Positions 25,490 to 34,361 of a stretch of DNA of 64,000 bases are shown one piece after another. A program made the translations under genes and the position numbers. The notes under the pieces were generated by a model. It had not been told where the DNA came from, did not search any database, and saw only the letters and a list, made by a program, of their open reading frames with translations. Origin of the DNA: Pseudomonas sp. M30-35 (lineage in GTDB: Bacteria; Pseudomonadota; Gammaproteobacteria; Pseudomonadales; Pseudomonadaceae). Positions within the stretch are counted from its first letter, which is position 1, and every line of letters begins with the position of its first letter. The stretch spans positions 1,240,001 to 1,304,000 of the forward strand of contig NZ_CP020892.1 in NCBI RefSeq assembly GCF_002163625.1, read 5' to 3'.

Positions 25490-26876
25490 AGTGGGTAGCT
25501 TGCGCGGGCGCTTACTTTGGCGCTTGGCAATTTTGCTTGCGATCATCTTGCTGGTCAGCAGTGTCAGTGCTTATCTAAGCGCTCGGCGTGCTGCAGACAC
25601 CGCCTATGATCGTACATTGCTGGCGTCCGCACGGGCGATAGCCGATGGCTTGTATACAGAAGAAGGTAGGCTCAGAGCTAACGTTCCATACGTAGCGCTG
25701 GATACCTTCGCCTATGACAGCGCCGGACGCATTTATTACCAGGTCATCGGCTTAAACGGCGCCTTGGTCTCCGGCTATGATGATTTGCCTGCTGCGCCTC
25801 CAGGCACCAAACGTACCGATGATTACCCGGCCTTGGCGCATTTTTATGATGGCCAGTACCGTGGTCAGGGCGTGCGGGTAGTCAGCCTTTGGCAGCCGGT
25901 CAGTGAGCCGCAGTTAAATGGCTTGGCTGAGATTCGGGTGGCGGAAACCCAAGGTGCGCGTGAGCGCCTTGCTCGCGAGCTGCTATACGGCACTTTGTGG
26001 CGCATGGGCTTACTTTCGGTCAGCGCCCTTGGCTTGGTCTGGCTGGCAGTCAGTGCCACATTACGCCCGCTAAATAGCTTGCGTCGCACTGTTGCTGAGC
26101 GAGCCCGTGAGGACTTACGACCGCTGCCTGATGCCGACATGCCGCGTGAGTTACGCCCATTGGTGCGTGCACTGAACCAGTTCAATGAGCGACTGCATCA
26201 ACTGTTTGAACGTCAGTCACAGTTTATTGCCGACGCCGCGCATGAGTTGCGCACCCCGCTTGCAGCGATCAAGGCAAGGGTCGAGCTGGGCTTACGCTCG
26301 GAAAAACCTGAAGTGTGGAAAAGCACTTTGCAAGACGCGGCACAAAATACTGATCGTCTGACGCATCTGGCCAACCAGTTGTTATCCATGGCTCGGATAG
26401 AGAGCGGTGCGCGGGCGATTGCCGAAGGCGGTGCAGAGCTGCTTGATCTTAGTCAGCTAGCGCGCGAGTTGGGTTTGGCATTGGCGCCATTAGCGCATGC
26501 TCGAGGGGTTTCCCTGGCGTTGGAGGCCGATAAACCGATTTGGTTAAATGGTGAGCCAACGCTACTCAACGAATTGCTTTCCAACCTTGTGGATAACGCC
26601 ATTGCCCATACCCCAGCGGGCGGCAATGTGGTCATTCGCGTCGTTGAGCCGTGCATTCTTGAGGTTGAAGACGACGGTCCGGGTATTCCACAAGCTGACC
26701 ACGAAAAAGTCTTCGAACGCTTTTACCGGCGCAATGTGCAGGGCTCGGGAGCAGGTTTGGGTTTAGCGATTGTTGGTGAGATATGTCGTGCGCATCAGGC
26801 ACAGATCAGCCTTCATCAGTCACCGAGTAACGGCTTGCGCGTGCGGGTGTCATTTAATGCACCTGATGGCGCTTGA
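25482..26876 (+). CDS. tctE: Sensor histidine kinase TctE
   Basis: 464 residues from a GTG at 25482 inside the end of tctD. Two membrane helices (about 12-33 and 168-188) frame a periplasmic sensor domain. Then come a HAMP-like linker, the dimerisation/phosphorylation box DAAHELRTPLAAIK with H254, and an ATPase domain with N-box NLVDNAIAHTP and G-boxes DDGPGIP and GAGLGLAI. It senses tricarboxylates and phosphorylates TctD. Confidence 0.93.
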   Translation: MAEVGSLRGRLLWRLAILLAIILLVSSVSAYLSARRAADTAYDRTLLASARAIADGLYTEEGRLRANVPYVALDTFAYDSAGRIYYQVIGLNGALVSGYDDLPAAPPGTKRTDDYPALAHFYDGQYRGQGVRVVSLWQPVSEPQLNGLAEIRVAETQGARERLARELLYGTLWRMGLLSVSALGLVWLAVSATLRPLNSLRRTVAERAREDLRPLPDADMPRELRPLVRALNQFNERLHQLFERQSQFIADAAHELRTPLAAIKARVELGLRSEKPEVWKSTLQDAAQNTDRLTHLANQLLSMARIESGARAIAEGGAELLDLSQLARELGLALAPLAHARGVSLALEADKPIWLNGEPTLLNELLSNLVDNAIAHTPAGGNVVIRVVEPCILEVEDDGPGIPQADHEKVFERFYRRNVQGSGAGLGLAIVGEICRAHQAQISLHQSPSNGLRVRVSFNAPDGA

Positions 26877-26888
26877 GCCCGCTACGAG

Positions 26889-26923
26889 CCAAGACTTCCT
26901 TGGGCACGCCAAGAAAGTCTTGG
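26889..26923. terminator. Long hairpin between convergent tctE and HDOD gene
   Basis: CCAAGACTT/AAGTCTTGG (9 bp) encloses a second stem CTTGG/CCAAG with a 5-nt loop, separated by a single mismatch. It lies 12 bp after the tctE stop and 7 bp from the convergent HDOD stop. U-runs are weak on both strands, so it is a likely but unproven bidirectional terminator. Confidence 0.5.
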
Positions 26924-26930
26924 CGCGGTT

Positions 26931-27767
26931 TCACTGCAGCATTTTCATGGCAGCTTCCATGTCCGCTGCCAGGTCCTGATCTTCTTGAACATCAACATTT
27001 GGGTCCAGGCCCAGTTTGGCGAACGCTGGAATCTCGCTCCAATCAAGCTGGGTGTACGGATGATCGGTGCCCAAGTAGCTTTGCAAGGTGGCGACTTGAA
27101 CGATGTCGACATAATCGACTTTGGCGCTGTTGCGGCTGAAGTCCAAGTGTTGGCTTGGCACCATGCTGATCAGCTCTGGGAAGTCCCATGCGCGCAGAAT
27201 GCGGTCACCAATGATCGGGTGGATGTTGTCGATAACATGACTCAGGCTGATGGCGTCAGCGAGTAACTCACTGTTTTCTTCCGCGTAAGTCAGAATCGGC
27301 AGCACGCCGATCTGATGGACCAATCCGGCAAGGGTGGCCTGGTCAGGCATCAGGCGAGTGTAATGGCGACAAAGCACGTGGCATATGCCTGCTATTTCGG
27401 TGCTTTTGGTCCACACCTCACGCATTTTTCGATCGACCACGTCGGTTGTCGCTTGGAACATTTGCTCCATGGCCAAGCCGATTGCCAGGTTACAGGTGTA
27501 GTTGATGCCCAAGCGGCTGATAGCCATCTGCAAGTCGGTGATTTCACGACTCGAGCGCAAAAGCGGGCTGTTAACCACTTTAATAATGCGAGCCGTGAGC
27601 GCAGCGTCATTGCCGATCACTTTGCTGATTTGTGGCACGCCGATGTCTGGGTCTTCGGCTGCATCACGCACTTTTAGTGCAACTTCAGGCAGTGTCGGTA
27701 AGACCAGACGGTCGTTATCAATGGCCTCAATCAGTTCCTGCTGGACCTTCTCGGCAAGTTTGCTCAT
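26931..27767 (-). CDS. HDOD domain protein
   Basis: 278 residues, nearly all one HDOD domain (about 18-215): PTLPEVALKVRDAAEDPDIGVPQISKVIGNDAALTARIIKVVNS and later LAGLVHQIGVLPILTYAE. This metal-free relative of HD phosphohydrolases acts as a signalling scaffold in regulation of motility, biofilm or stress responses. No output domain is attached. It stands alone between the tct cluster and ygfZ; partners cannot be inferred. Confidence 0.88.
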   Translation of the reverse strand: MSKLAEKVQQELIEAIDNDRLVLPTLPEVALKVRDAAEDPDIGVPQISKVIGNDAALTARIIKVVNSPLLRSSREITDLQMAISRLGINYTCNLAIGLAMEQMFQATTDVVDRKMREVWTKSTEIAGICHVLCRHYTRLMPDQATLAGLVHQIGVLPILTYAEENSELLADAISLSHVIDNIHPIIGDRILRAWDFPELISMVPSQHLDFSRNSAKVDYVDIVQVATLQSYLGTDHPYTQLDWSEIPAFAKLGLDPNVDVQEDQDLAADMEAAMKMLQ

Positions 27768-27873
27768 CGTTGTTCTCGTATAGGTTGGGCAACTTGAAGT
27801 TTACGCAGCGGCTCAGTTTTTCGCGTGTGGTATTTCGCTTTTATGAGGATTGCCGCTTACAGATTCCCTAAAT

Positions 27874-28824
27874 TCAACGCTGGATATCGCGGTCCGAATC
27901 CAGGGTGTATGGCAGGTCGAGCAAGTGCAACGGCGAGCCGTCTGCGGCGCCCAGGGTTAAATCGGCGCTTTGGGCTGCGTCGTTTTGCAGCACGGCGAGT
28001 AACTCAATACCTTCCTCACTCTGAGCGGCTGCAACGACTTCACCGACCGAGGAGTTGTGCATACTGGAAAATAGTTCTGTTGCCGGAGCAGGCAACACTT
28101 GGCTATTAATCGCCAGGCGGTACAAGCGCCGCTTGAGTTTGCCGAGGTACTGCATGCGTGCGACGATTTCCTGGCCTGTGTAGCAACCCTTTTTGAAGCT
28201 GACGCCGCCCAAGGCTTGCAGATTGAGCATCTGCGGAATGAACAACTCGCGTGTGCTGCCTTGCACATGGCCAATGCCCTGGCGAATTTGCTTTAGTTGC
28301 CATTGGTTGAGGTCCGCCAGCGGCGCATGTTCACTCAAACGGTCGTGCAGGGCTTGTGCTTGCTCGGCTGGCGCCCATAGCTCAGCGCAGTTTTCACCGA
28401 CGCGCACGGCAATCAATTGATCATTGCGGGCAACGCTATCATTGCTCTGCGCGAGATCAATACCCAGGTCAAGCAAGGTTTGATCGCAGTTGTAGAGGCC
28501 AAAGCGCACCCACTGGCTGGTTTCGTCAGTCAGTTTTGACTTGGAAAACACTGCATATTTCTGCAAGTCAGCGAGTTGTGGTCCTACCAACTCAGCAGCC
28601 ATTGCCAGTAAGTAACCGTCATCGACGCTGATAACCCGGAAGCTGGAGAGCATCCGGCCTTTGGGGGTGCAGCGTGCGCCAAGGCTGGAGTGGTTGGCGT
28701 TTAAGTAGTTGAGGTTGCAGGTCAGTTGGCCTTGCAGGAATTTGTTAGCGTCCGCGCCGCGTACGGTGAGAATGCCTTCGTGACTGAGTATGCAATAGAA
28801 CGCGTTATCAACCATGGCAATCAT
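27874..28824 (-). CDS. ygfZ: YgfZ/GcvT-type tRNA-modifying and Fe-S maintenance protein
   Basis: 316 residues with the folate-binding GcvT-like fold and the YgfZ signature KGCYTGQEIVARMQYLGKLKR around residues 215-235. The cysteine in KGCYTGQE is the conserved one. YgfZ uses tetrahydrofolate to help certain Fe-S enzymes such as MiaB. It diverges from sdhE, as in other Pseudomonas. An ATG 9 bp inside (28815, giving MVDNAFYCILSHEG) fits the family N-terminus about equally; neither has a strong SD. Confidence 0.92.
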   Translation of the reverse strand: MIAMVDNAFYCILSHEGILTVRGADANKFLQGQLTCNLNYLNANHSSLGARCTPKGRMLSSFRVISVDDGYLLAMAAELVGPQLADLQKYAVFSKSKLTDETSQWVRFGLYNCDQTLLDLGIDLAQSNDSVARNDQLIAVRVGENCAELWAPAEQAQALHDRLSEHAPLADLNQWQLKQIRQGIGHVQGSTRELFIPQMLNLQALGGVSFKKGCYTGQEIVARMQYLGKLKRRLYRLAINSQVLPAPATELFSSMHNSSVGEVVAAAQSEEGIELLAVLQNDAAQSADLTLGAADGSPLHLLDLPYTLDSDRDIQR

Positions 28825-28995
28825 GTATCGCTGAAAAAAGTTAGGGGCTTATCATAGAGCGCTACTAAGTGCTTGTCAGCGCCAGTGTGCGATTGCTTTT
28901 GTGCTCGCTAGGCGACAGGCAGGGTCAACAGCGTGAGCATTCACCGTTATACTGGCGGGCTATATCAATGCCTGGCTTGCTCAAGGATCTTTCCA

Positions 28996-29250
28996 ATGGT
29001 CGACTCGACTGAACTCAATCGCCTTTTCTGGCATAGCCGTCGCGGTATGCTTGAGCTGGATGTGCTGCTGGTGCCGTTTGTTAAAGAAGCCTATTCAGAC
29101 CTCAGCCCTGAAGATCAGGCTCGCTACGTCAAGCTGTTGGAATGCGAGGATCAGGATATGTTCGGCTGGTTTATGCAGCGCTCCGAGCCTGAAGATGAAG
29201 ATTTGAAGCGTATGGTTCGAATGATTCTGGATCGTGTCCAGCCAAAGTAG
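28996..29250 (+). CDS. sdhE: FAD assembly factor SdhE
   Basis: 84 residues from the ATG at 28996 (SD AAGGA); a longer in-frame extension begins upstream without support. The small helical protein has the conserved RRGMLELD (RGxxE) motif needed for attaching FAD to succinate dehydrogenase SdhA and fumarate reductase. Its last codons overlap the following ygfX gene by 17 bp, the common sdhE-ygfX pairing. Confidence 0.95.
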   Translation: MVDSTELNRLFWHSRRGMLELDVLLVPFVKEAYSDLSPEDQARYVKLLECEDQDMFGWFMQRSEPEDEDLKRMVRMILDRVQPK

Positions 29251-29725
29251 TCGCTTCGAGTTTCGCTGGCAGCCTTCAGTGCTGCTGCGAGTTTTCTATC
29301 TGAGTATCCAATTACTCGCATTGATCGCTTTGTGGGTAGTTGATCTTCCTTTATGGGCAAGTGCTGGCGCGACATTGCTCTGCGCGTTACATGGCGCCTG
29401 GGTTTTGCCGCGATATGTGGTGTTGACTGCGCCTGAGGCGCTGACGGCGTTGCGGCGGGTGGAGGATGACTGGCAGCTGTGGAGCGATGCGCAGGGTTGG
29501 CAATCTATTCAGCTGTTGCCAGATAGCCTGGCGTTACCCTGGTTGATCGTCTTGCGGTTTTGCTGGGCGAATGCGTCGCCGGGCAACGTGGCTCGAACCA
29601 GGATGGCACGCGCCCGAGCGGCGCATACCATCTGTATCCCTCGCGATGCTATGGCGGGTGCTGAGCACCGACGTTTTCGCGTGCGGCTTAAATTCAGCCA
29701 GCGTAGATGGGCGGCTGCAGAATAG
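29234..29725 (+). CDS. YgfX-type membrane protein
   Basis: 163 residues from a GTG at 29234 inside the sdhE end. Two closely spaced membrane helices (about 17-55: [18 protein letters not shown] and [14 protein letters not shown]) are followed by a soluble C-terminal part ending [15 protein letters not shown], typical of YgfX. In E. coli YgfX (CptA) has been described as a toxin-like inhibitor of cell division partnered with SdhE. The segment about 122-138 ([16 protein letters not shown]) looks like an insertion compared with the compact family form I know. Its 3' end overlaps convergent nadB by 32 bp. Confidence 0.75.
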   Translation: MSSQSSRFEFRWQPSVLLRVFYLSIQLLALIALWVVDLPLWASAGATLLCALHGAWVLPRYVVLTAPEALTALRRVEDDWQLWSDAQGWQSIQLLPDSLALPWLIVLRFCWANASPGNVARTRMARARAAHTICIPRDAMAGAEHRRFRVRLKFSQRRWAAAE

Positions 29726-31310
29726 TGTCTTCGGCGTGCGCAAGCATGTTTGGATAGTCCAAGGTGTAATGCAGGCCGCGTGATTCCTTGCGCTGCATGG
29801 CCGAACGGATCATCAGTTCGGCCACTTGTGCCAGATTGCGCAACTCAATCAGATCGCGGCTGACTTTATAGTTGCTGTAGAACTCATCGATCTCATCCAG
29901 CAGTAGGCGTACGCGGTGTTCGGCTCGTTGCAGGCGCTTATTGGTGCGCACAATGCCGACGTAGTCCCACATGAAGCGCCGCAACTCGTCCCAGTTATGC
30001 GCAATGATCACATCCTCGTCAGAGTCGGTCACCTGGCTGGCATCCCAGTCGGGCAGGTTCTGTGGCGTGGCTATGTCGTCGAGCTGGCGAGCAATGTCAT
30101 CCGCTGCCGCGCGGGCATAAACGAAACACTCGAGCAGCGAGTTGCTCGCCATGCGGTTGGCGCCGTGCAAGCCGGTAAAGCTGGTTTCACCAATTGCATA
30201 TAGACCGGGAACATCGGTATGTCCCGATTGATCGACAACCACGCCGCCACAGGTGTAATGCGCTGCAGGTACCACCGGGATGGGTTGCTTGGTGATGTCA
30301 ATGCCGAAGTCCAGGCAGCGCTCATAAACGGTTGGGAAGTGGGACTTAACGAATTCAGCCGGTTTGTGGCTGATATCCAGGTAGACGCAGTCGACCCCCA
30401 AGCGCTTCATTTCATGGTCTATGGCGCGAGCTACGATATCGCGCGGTGCCAGTTCGGCGCGCTCATCAAAGCGCTGCATGAAGCGTGAGCCGTTGGGCAA
30501 CTTGAGGTGGGCGCCTTCGCCACGCAGGGCTTCAGTGATCAAAAAACTTTTCGCCTGAGGATGATACAAGCACGTCGGGTGGAACTGGTTGAACTCCAGG
30601 TTGCCAACTCGGCAGCCCGCACGCCAAGCCATGGCAATACCGTCACCACAGGCGCCGTCTGGGTTACTGGTGTACAGGTAGACTTTGGCCGCACCGCCGG
30701 TGGCGAGAATAACGAAGCGTGCGCTGTAGGTGTCAACGTGCCCGGTCTCGCGGTTTAGTACGTAAGCTCCGAGACAGCGGTCGCCATTTAGGCCCAGCTT
30801 GCGCTCGGTGATCAGGTCAACCGCGACGCGCTGCTCAAGCAGTTCAATGTTGTCGCGGTGCTGAGCTTGCTCGAACAGCGTTTTGAATATTGCTGCGCCT
30901 GTTGCATCGGCTGCGTGAATAATCCGCCTGTGGCTATGGCCGCCTTCGCGGGTCAGGTGAAACTCGAAGCCGCCGTCTTCGCGCGCTGTTTCATCGTCAC
31001 GGGTGAACGGCACACCTTGATCAATCAGCCATTGGATCGCTTCGCGGCTATGCTCGACAGTAAATCGCACGGCATCCTCACGACACAAGCCACCGCCCGC
31101 ATTGAGGGTGTCTTCAACGTGCGACTCAACGGTATCTAGGTCGTCAAGCACTGCTGCGACGCCACCTTGCGCCCAAAAAGTCGAGCCATTGGCTAACGAA
31201 CCTTTGCTAAGTACCGCAACTTTCAGGTGCTCAGGTAGGGTCAAGGCGAGGGTAAGGCCAGCAGCACCGCTGCCAATAACCAGGACGTCGTGTTGAAAAT
31301 GGTGGCTCAT
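29694..31310 (-). CDS. nadB: L-aspartate oxidase
   Basis: 538 residues. An N-terminal FAD-binding Rossmann motif [13 protein letters not shown] is followed by [26 protein letters not shown] and ATGGAAKVY. The active-site region [21 protein letters not shown] and the C-terminal helical domain are complete. It oxidises aspartate to iminoaspartate, the first step of NAD synthesis. The ATG at 31310 gives the family start [15 protein letters not shown]. It diverges from algU as in other pseudomonads. Confidence 0.96.
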   Translation of the reverse strand: MSHHFQHDVLVIGSGAAGLTLALTLPEHLKVAVLSKGSLANGSTFWAQGGVAAVLDDLDTVESHVEDTLNAGGGLCREDAVRFTVEHSREAIQWLIDQGVPFTRDDETAREDGGFEFHLTREGGHSHRRIIHAADATGAAIFKTLFEQAQHRDNIELLEQRVAVDLITERKLGLNGDRCLGAYVLNRETGHVDTYSARFVILATGGAAKVYLYTSNPDGACGDGIAMAWRAGCRVGNLEFNQFHPTCLYHPQAKSFLITEALRGEGAHLKLPNGSRFMQRFDERAELAPRDIVARAIDHEMKRLGVDCVYLDISHKPAEFVKSHFPTVYERCLDFGIDITKQPIPVVPAAHYTCGGVVVDQSGHTDVPGLYAIGETSFTGLHGANRMASNSLLECFVYARAAADDIARQLDDIATPQNLPDWDASQVTDSDEDVIIAHNWDELRRFMWDYVGIVRTNKRLQRAEHRVRLLLDEIDEFYSNYKVSRDLIELRNLAQVAELMIRSAMQRKESRGLHYTLDYPNMLAHAEDTILQPPIYAG

Positions 31311-31395
31311 GAGCAGATTCCACGTGAATGCCCCACTAGTATATAGAGGGGGCGCGCGTCACAATAGTCGGCTTGATGCGGTGTGAGCGCTAAGG

Positions 31396-31423
31396 GAACT
31401 TTTTACAGGTTTTTGGGTTCTAT
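31396..31423 (+). promoter_or_regulatory. AlgU-type promoter, distal
   Basis: GAACTT at 31396-31401 and TCTAT at 31419-31423 are 17 bp apart and resemble the AlgU (sigma-E) consensus GAACTT-N16/17-TCTGA. It would give an mRNA with a leader of about 260 nt before algU. Autoregulation of algU through such promoters is known in P. aeruginosa. Confidence 0.6.
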
Positions 31424-31519
31424 TAGCCGTCACCCAGAGAGGGACATTGTTTATTTATCGTGGCGGATCGGTTCTAGATCGCTGATTTTGACGGTAATCT
31501 AAACGTTCTAAGATTATTT

Positions 31520-31551
31520 GCGCAGGTCAACGGTGCTGCATTGACCTGCGC
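31520..31551. repeat. Perfect 11-bp inverted repeat in the algU leader
   Basis: GCGCAGGTCAA at 31520-31530 and TTGACCTGCGC at 31541-31551 flank a 10-nt centre, midway between the two AlgU-type promoters. No U-run follows. It could be a regulator's operator or an RNA hairpin in transcripts from the distal promoter. No known Pseudomonas operator was recognised. Confidence 0.5.
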
Positions 31552-31601
31552 GGCTTCATGCAGAACAGAAAAAAATCTGCAAGAAGCTTGGTTGGAGGGG
31601 A

Positions 31602-31628
31602 GAACTTTTGCGCAACGCCCGAGTCTAT
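31602..31628 (+). promoter_or_regulatory. AlgU-type promoter, proximal
   Basis: GAACTT at 31602-31607 and TCTAT at 31624-31628 are separated by 16 bp, with the same -35 and -10 as the distal promoter. It would start transcription about 50 nt before the algU ATG. Confidence 0.62.
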
Positions 31629-31687
31629 TTTGACATGCCGATTAATTGGTTGGCGGTGCACTCCTCACAATTCATTAAGGAGTGTTC

Positions 31688-32269
31688 ATGCTAAGCCAGG
31701 AAGAGGATCAGCAGCTTGTCGAGCGAGTTCAGCGCGGTGATAAGCGAGCATTTGATCTATTGGTGTTGAAGTATCAGCACAAGATTCTAGGGCTTATCGT
31801 GCGTTTCGTGCACGACACCCATGAGGCGCAAGATGTCGCTCAAGAAGCTTTTGTTAAAGCTTATCGAGCTTTGGGAAACTTTCGCGGTGACAGCGCTTTC
31901 TATACTTGGCTGTACCGCATCGCCATTAACACGGCAAAGAACTATCTGGTGTCACGAGGTCGTCGTCCTCCAGATAGTGATGTGAGCGCTGAAGACGCTG
32001 AGTTCTATGATGGTGATCACGCCCTCAAAGATATCGAGTCTCCAGAGCGAGCATTGCTGAGGGATGAAATTGAAGCCACCGTGCATCGTTGCATCCAGCA
32101 ATTACCAGAAGATTTGCGTACGGCTCTAACATTACGTGAATTTGATGGTCTCAGTTATGAAGACATTGCGAGTGTCATGCAGTGTCCAGTCGGTACAGTG
32201 CGTTCCCGGATTTTCCGGGCGCGAGAAGCAATTGATAAGTCACTGCAGCCTTTGTTGCAGGAAACCTAA
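31688..32269 (+). CDS. algU: RNA polymerase sigma factor AlgU (RpoE)
   Basis: 193 residues from the ATG at 31688 with SD AAGGAG. ECF sigma factor: region 2 (LVLKYQHKILGLIVRFVHD, DVAQEAFVKAYRALGNFRGDSAFYTWLYRIAINTAKNYL) and region 4 (LREFDGLSYEDIASVMQCPVGTVRSRIFRARE). Nearly identical to P. aeruginosa AlgU. It drives envelope-stress and alginate genes and is held at the membrane by MucA. First gene of algU-mucABCD. Confidence 0.98.
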   Translation: MLSQEEDQQLVERVQRGDKRAFDLLVLKYQHKILGLIVRFVHDTHEAQDVAQEAFVKAYRALGNFRGDSAFYTWLYRIAINTAKNYLVSRGRRPPDSDVSAEDAEFYDGDHALKDIESPERALLRDEIEATVHRCIQQLPEDLRTALTLREFDGLSYEDIASVMQCPVGTVRSRIFRAREAIDKSLQPLLQET

Positions 32270-32299
32270 GACAGCGGCGACAGCCAAGAGAGGATCATT

Positions 32300-32896
32300 A
32301 TGAGTCGTGAAGCCCTGCAGGAATCGCTGTCCGCGGTGATGGATAACGAAGCGGACGAAATGGAGCTACGGCGTGTACTCGGTGCCAGCAATGACGCTGA
32401 ACTCCGCGCCAAATGGTCGCGTTACCATATGGCTCGCGCAGTGATGCATAAAGAGGCGTTTGAGCCGCGCTTGGACATCGCCGGTGCCGTCTCTGCTGCG
32501 ATTGCTGACGAAGCAATGCCAAAGGCTTCGGGGTCTATTGTCCGCGGTCCATGGCGCGCAGTGGGCCGGCTGGCCGTTGCAGCTTCGGTGACTGTTGCTG
32601 TCCTGGCCGGTGTACGTATGTACAACCAAGACGACATGACCGGTGCCGAGTTGGCACAGCAAGCGGCTAATCAGCCAGCGCTTAATCATGTTCAAGTACA
32701 GGGTCCAGCAATGTTGGCAGGCTTTACCACCGACGAGCAAGGCAGATCCATGATACCGTCGAGTAAAGCTGAGCCAACATGGCATGAACAGCGCTTGCCA
32801 GCCTATGTGCGTCAGCATGCACAACAGCTTGGAAGCAATGTGACTGAAGGTGCATTGCCGTATGCACGCGCAGCTAGTCTGGAAGAAAGCCGTTAA
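32300..32896 (+). CDS. mucA: Anti-sigma factor MucA
   Basis: 198 residues. The N-terminal AlgU-binding domain is MSREALQESLSAVMDNEADEMELRRVL, with a single membrane helix near 88-105 (RLAVAASVTVAVLAGV) and a periplasmic tail recognised by MucB and cleaved by AlgW. The reading frame is intact to the usual length, so no mucoid-type truncation is seen. It starts 30 bp after algU. Confidence 0.97.
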   Translation: MSREALQESLSAVMDNEADEMELRRVLGASNDAELRAKWSRYHMARAVMHKEAFEPRLDIAGAVSAAIADEAMPKASGSIVRGPWRAVGRLAVAASVTVAVLAGVRMYNQDDMTGAELAQQAANQPALNHVQVQGPAMLAGFTTDEQGRSMIPSSKAEPTWHEQRLPAYVRQHAQQLGSNVTEGALPYARAASLEESR

Positions 32897-32913
32897 AGCC
32901 ATTAAGGAAACAC

Positions 32914-33873
32914 ATGCGCTTTATACCCCTGGCCGCCATGCTGCTAAGCGCCTGCTTGGCGTTACCTGCTGTTGCTGCTTCTGATGCGCAAGATTGGTTG
33001 CGCCGCTTAACAGAAGCCAGTCAGCATCAAAGCTACCAAGGCACGTTTGTTTATGAGCGTAATGGTAGCTTTTCAACACATAGCATTTGGCATCAGGTCG
33101 GTAAGGACAGCGTTGTACGTGATCGTTTGCTTCGCCTTGACGGGGCAGCATATGAGGCCTTTCGCGTTAATGGCCGCACTGAATGTGTGGATGGCACCTT
33201 GGCCGATCAAGCCACCGATGCTCAGGGATGGCCAGCGCGTGATCTTGACGCAGCCGAGCTAGCCAAGTGGTATGACATACGTGTCATGGGTGAGTCTCGC
33301 ATTGCTGGGCGCAGCGCAATCGTTTTAGGTCTGCTGCCGCGCGACCAGCACCGCTACGGTGTTGAGTTGTACCTTGACCGTGAGACCGGAGTGCCGCTTA
33401 AGTCGTTACTGCTTAACGACAAAGGGCAGATGTTAGAGCGATTCCAGTTTACTCAGTTTGTGGCTAATCAAGCCGCGGCAGATGCCGATGCATTGCAGCC
33501 GAGTGCTGATTGCAAGCCGGTAACAGCTGTTGAATCATCACCATTGGATGCCAAAGCGTGGCGTTCAGACTGGTTGCCCCCTGGTTTTGTCTTGAGTTCA
33601 ACCAGTCAGCGGGTAAGCCCGATCACTCACGAGCCTGTTGGCTCTTTATTGTATGACGATGGTCTGGCCCGTTTTTCAGTCTTCTTAGAGCCGCTAGATG
33701 GCGCAACCGCAGAGGATGCGCGTACTCAGCTCGGTCCAACAGTCGCTGTGTCGCGGCGTTTGGCAACCGCTTCGGGTGACGTGATGGTTACAGTCGTGGG
33801 GGAGATTCCGCTTGGCACCGCTGAGCGAGTGGCGTTATCAGTTCGCCAGGGTGAGGCTCAACCTCAGCCATGA
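32914..33873 (+). CDS. mucB: Periplasmic regulator MucB (RseB family)
   Basis: 319 residues with a signal peptide (cleavage near VAAS), then the lipid-sensing MucB/RseB N-terminal domain (QSYQGTFVYERNGSFSTHSIWHQ) and the smaller C-terminal domain (WLPPGFVLSSTSQR). It shields MucA from proteolysis until lipid or porin signals release it. Spaced 17 bp from mucA and overlapping mucC by 4 bp. Confidence 0.96.
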   Translation: MRFIPLAAMLLSACLALPAVAASDAQDWLRRLTEASQHQSYQGTFVYERNGSFSTHSIWHQVGKDSVVRDRLLRLDGAAYEAFRVNGRTECVDGTLADQATDAQGWPARDLDAAELAKWYDIRVMGESRIAGRSAIVLGLLPRDQHRYGVELYLDRETGVPLKSLLLNDKGQMLERFQFTQFVANQAAADADALQPSADCKPVTAVESSPLDAKAWRSDWLPPGFVLSSTSQRVSPITHEPVGSLLYDDGLARFSVFLEPLDGATAEDARTQLGPTVAVSRRLATASGDVMVTVVGEIPLGTAERVALSVRQGEAQPQP

Positions 33874-34322
33874 TCGAAGAGCAGGGGCGGGTCGTTGCAG
33901 TGGAATCTGGCGCAGTCTGGGTCGAGACACTTCGCAAAAGTACCTGTTCAACCTGCTCGGCAAATGCTGGCTGTGGCCAAGGTCTGCTCGATAAATTAGG
34001 CGTCGATAGTCGTCGTGGCTACGTTCGGGCGCTATCAAATCTGGATTTAAGTGTTGGCGACCAAGTAGTGATTGGTGTGCGCGAGGATTTGCTTGTGCGC
34101 GGTTCACTACTGGTCTACCTGATGCCCTTGGTTGGGCTGTTTTCGGCGGCTGTTCTTGCTGATCAGCTGTCTCTGAGTGAACCGTTGGTGATTCTGTCTG
34201 GTTTCGCGGGGTTGGTTGCATCCTGGCTCGGGGTGCGCTGGCGGAGTTCCCGCGTGGCAGAAGATCCAGAACTTCAGCCGGTAGTAATGCGCGCCGTATT
34301 GGCAGATGCTACGACTGTTTAA
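33870..34322 (+). CDS. mucC: RseC/MucC-family membrane protein
   Basis: 150 residues. The N-terminal cysteine-rich motif CSTCSANAGCGQG is followed by two membrane helices (about 73-110: LLVYLMPLVGLFSAAVLA and EPLVILSGFAGLVASWLG). The RseC/MucC family modulates sigma-E or SoxR reduction; in Pseudomonas its effect on alginate is modest and unclear. Start overlaps the mucB stop (ATGA). Confidence 0.93.
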   Translation: MIEEQGRVVAVESGAVWVETLRKSTCSTCSANAGCGQGLLDKLGVDSRRGYVRALSNLDLSVGDQVVIGVREDLLVRGSLLVYLMPLVGLFSAAVLADQLSLSEPLVILSGFAGLVASWLGVRWRSSRVAEDPELQPVVMRAVLADATTV

Positions 34323-34361
34323 TGAGTCAAACCTCTATTCCGGATGGGGAGCTGTACGTTA

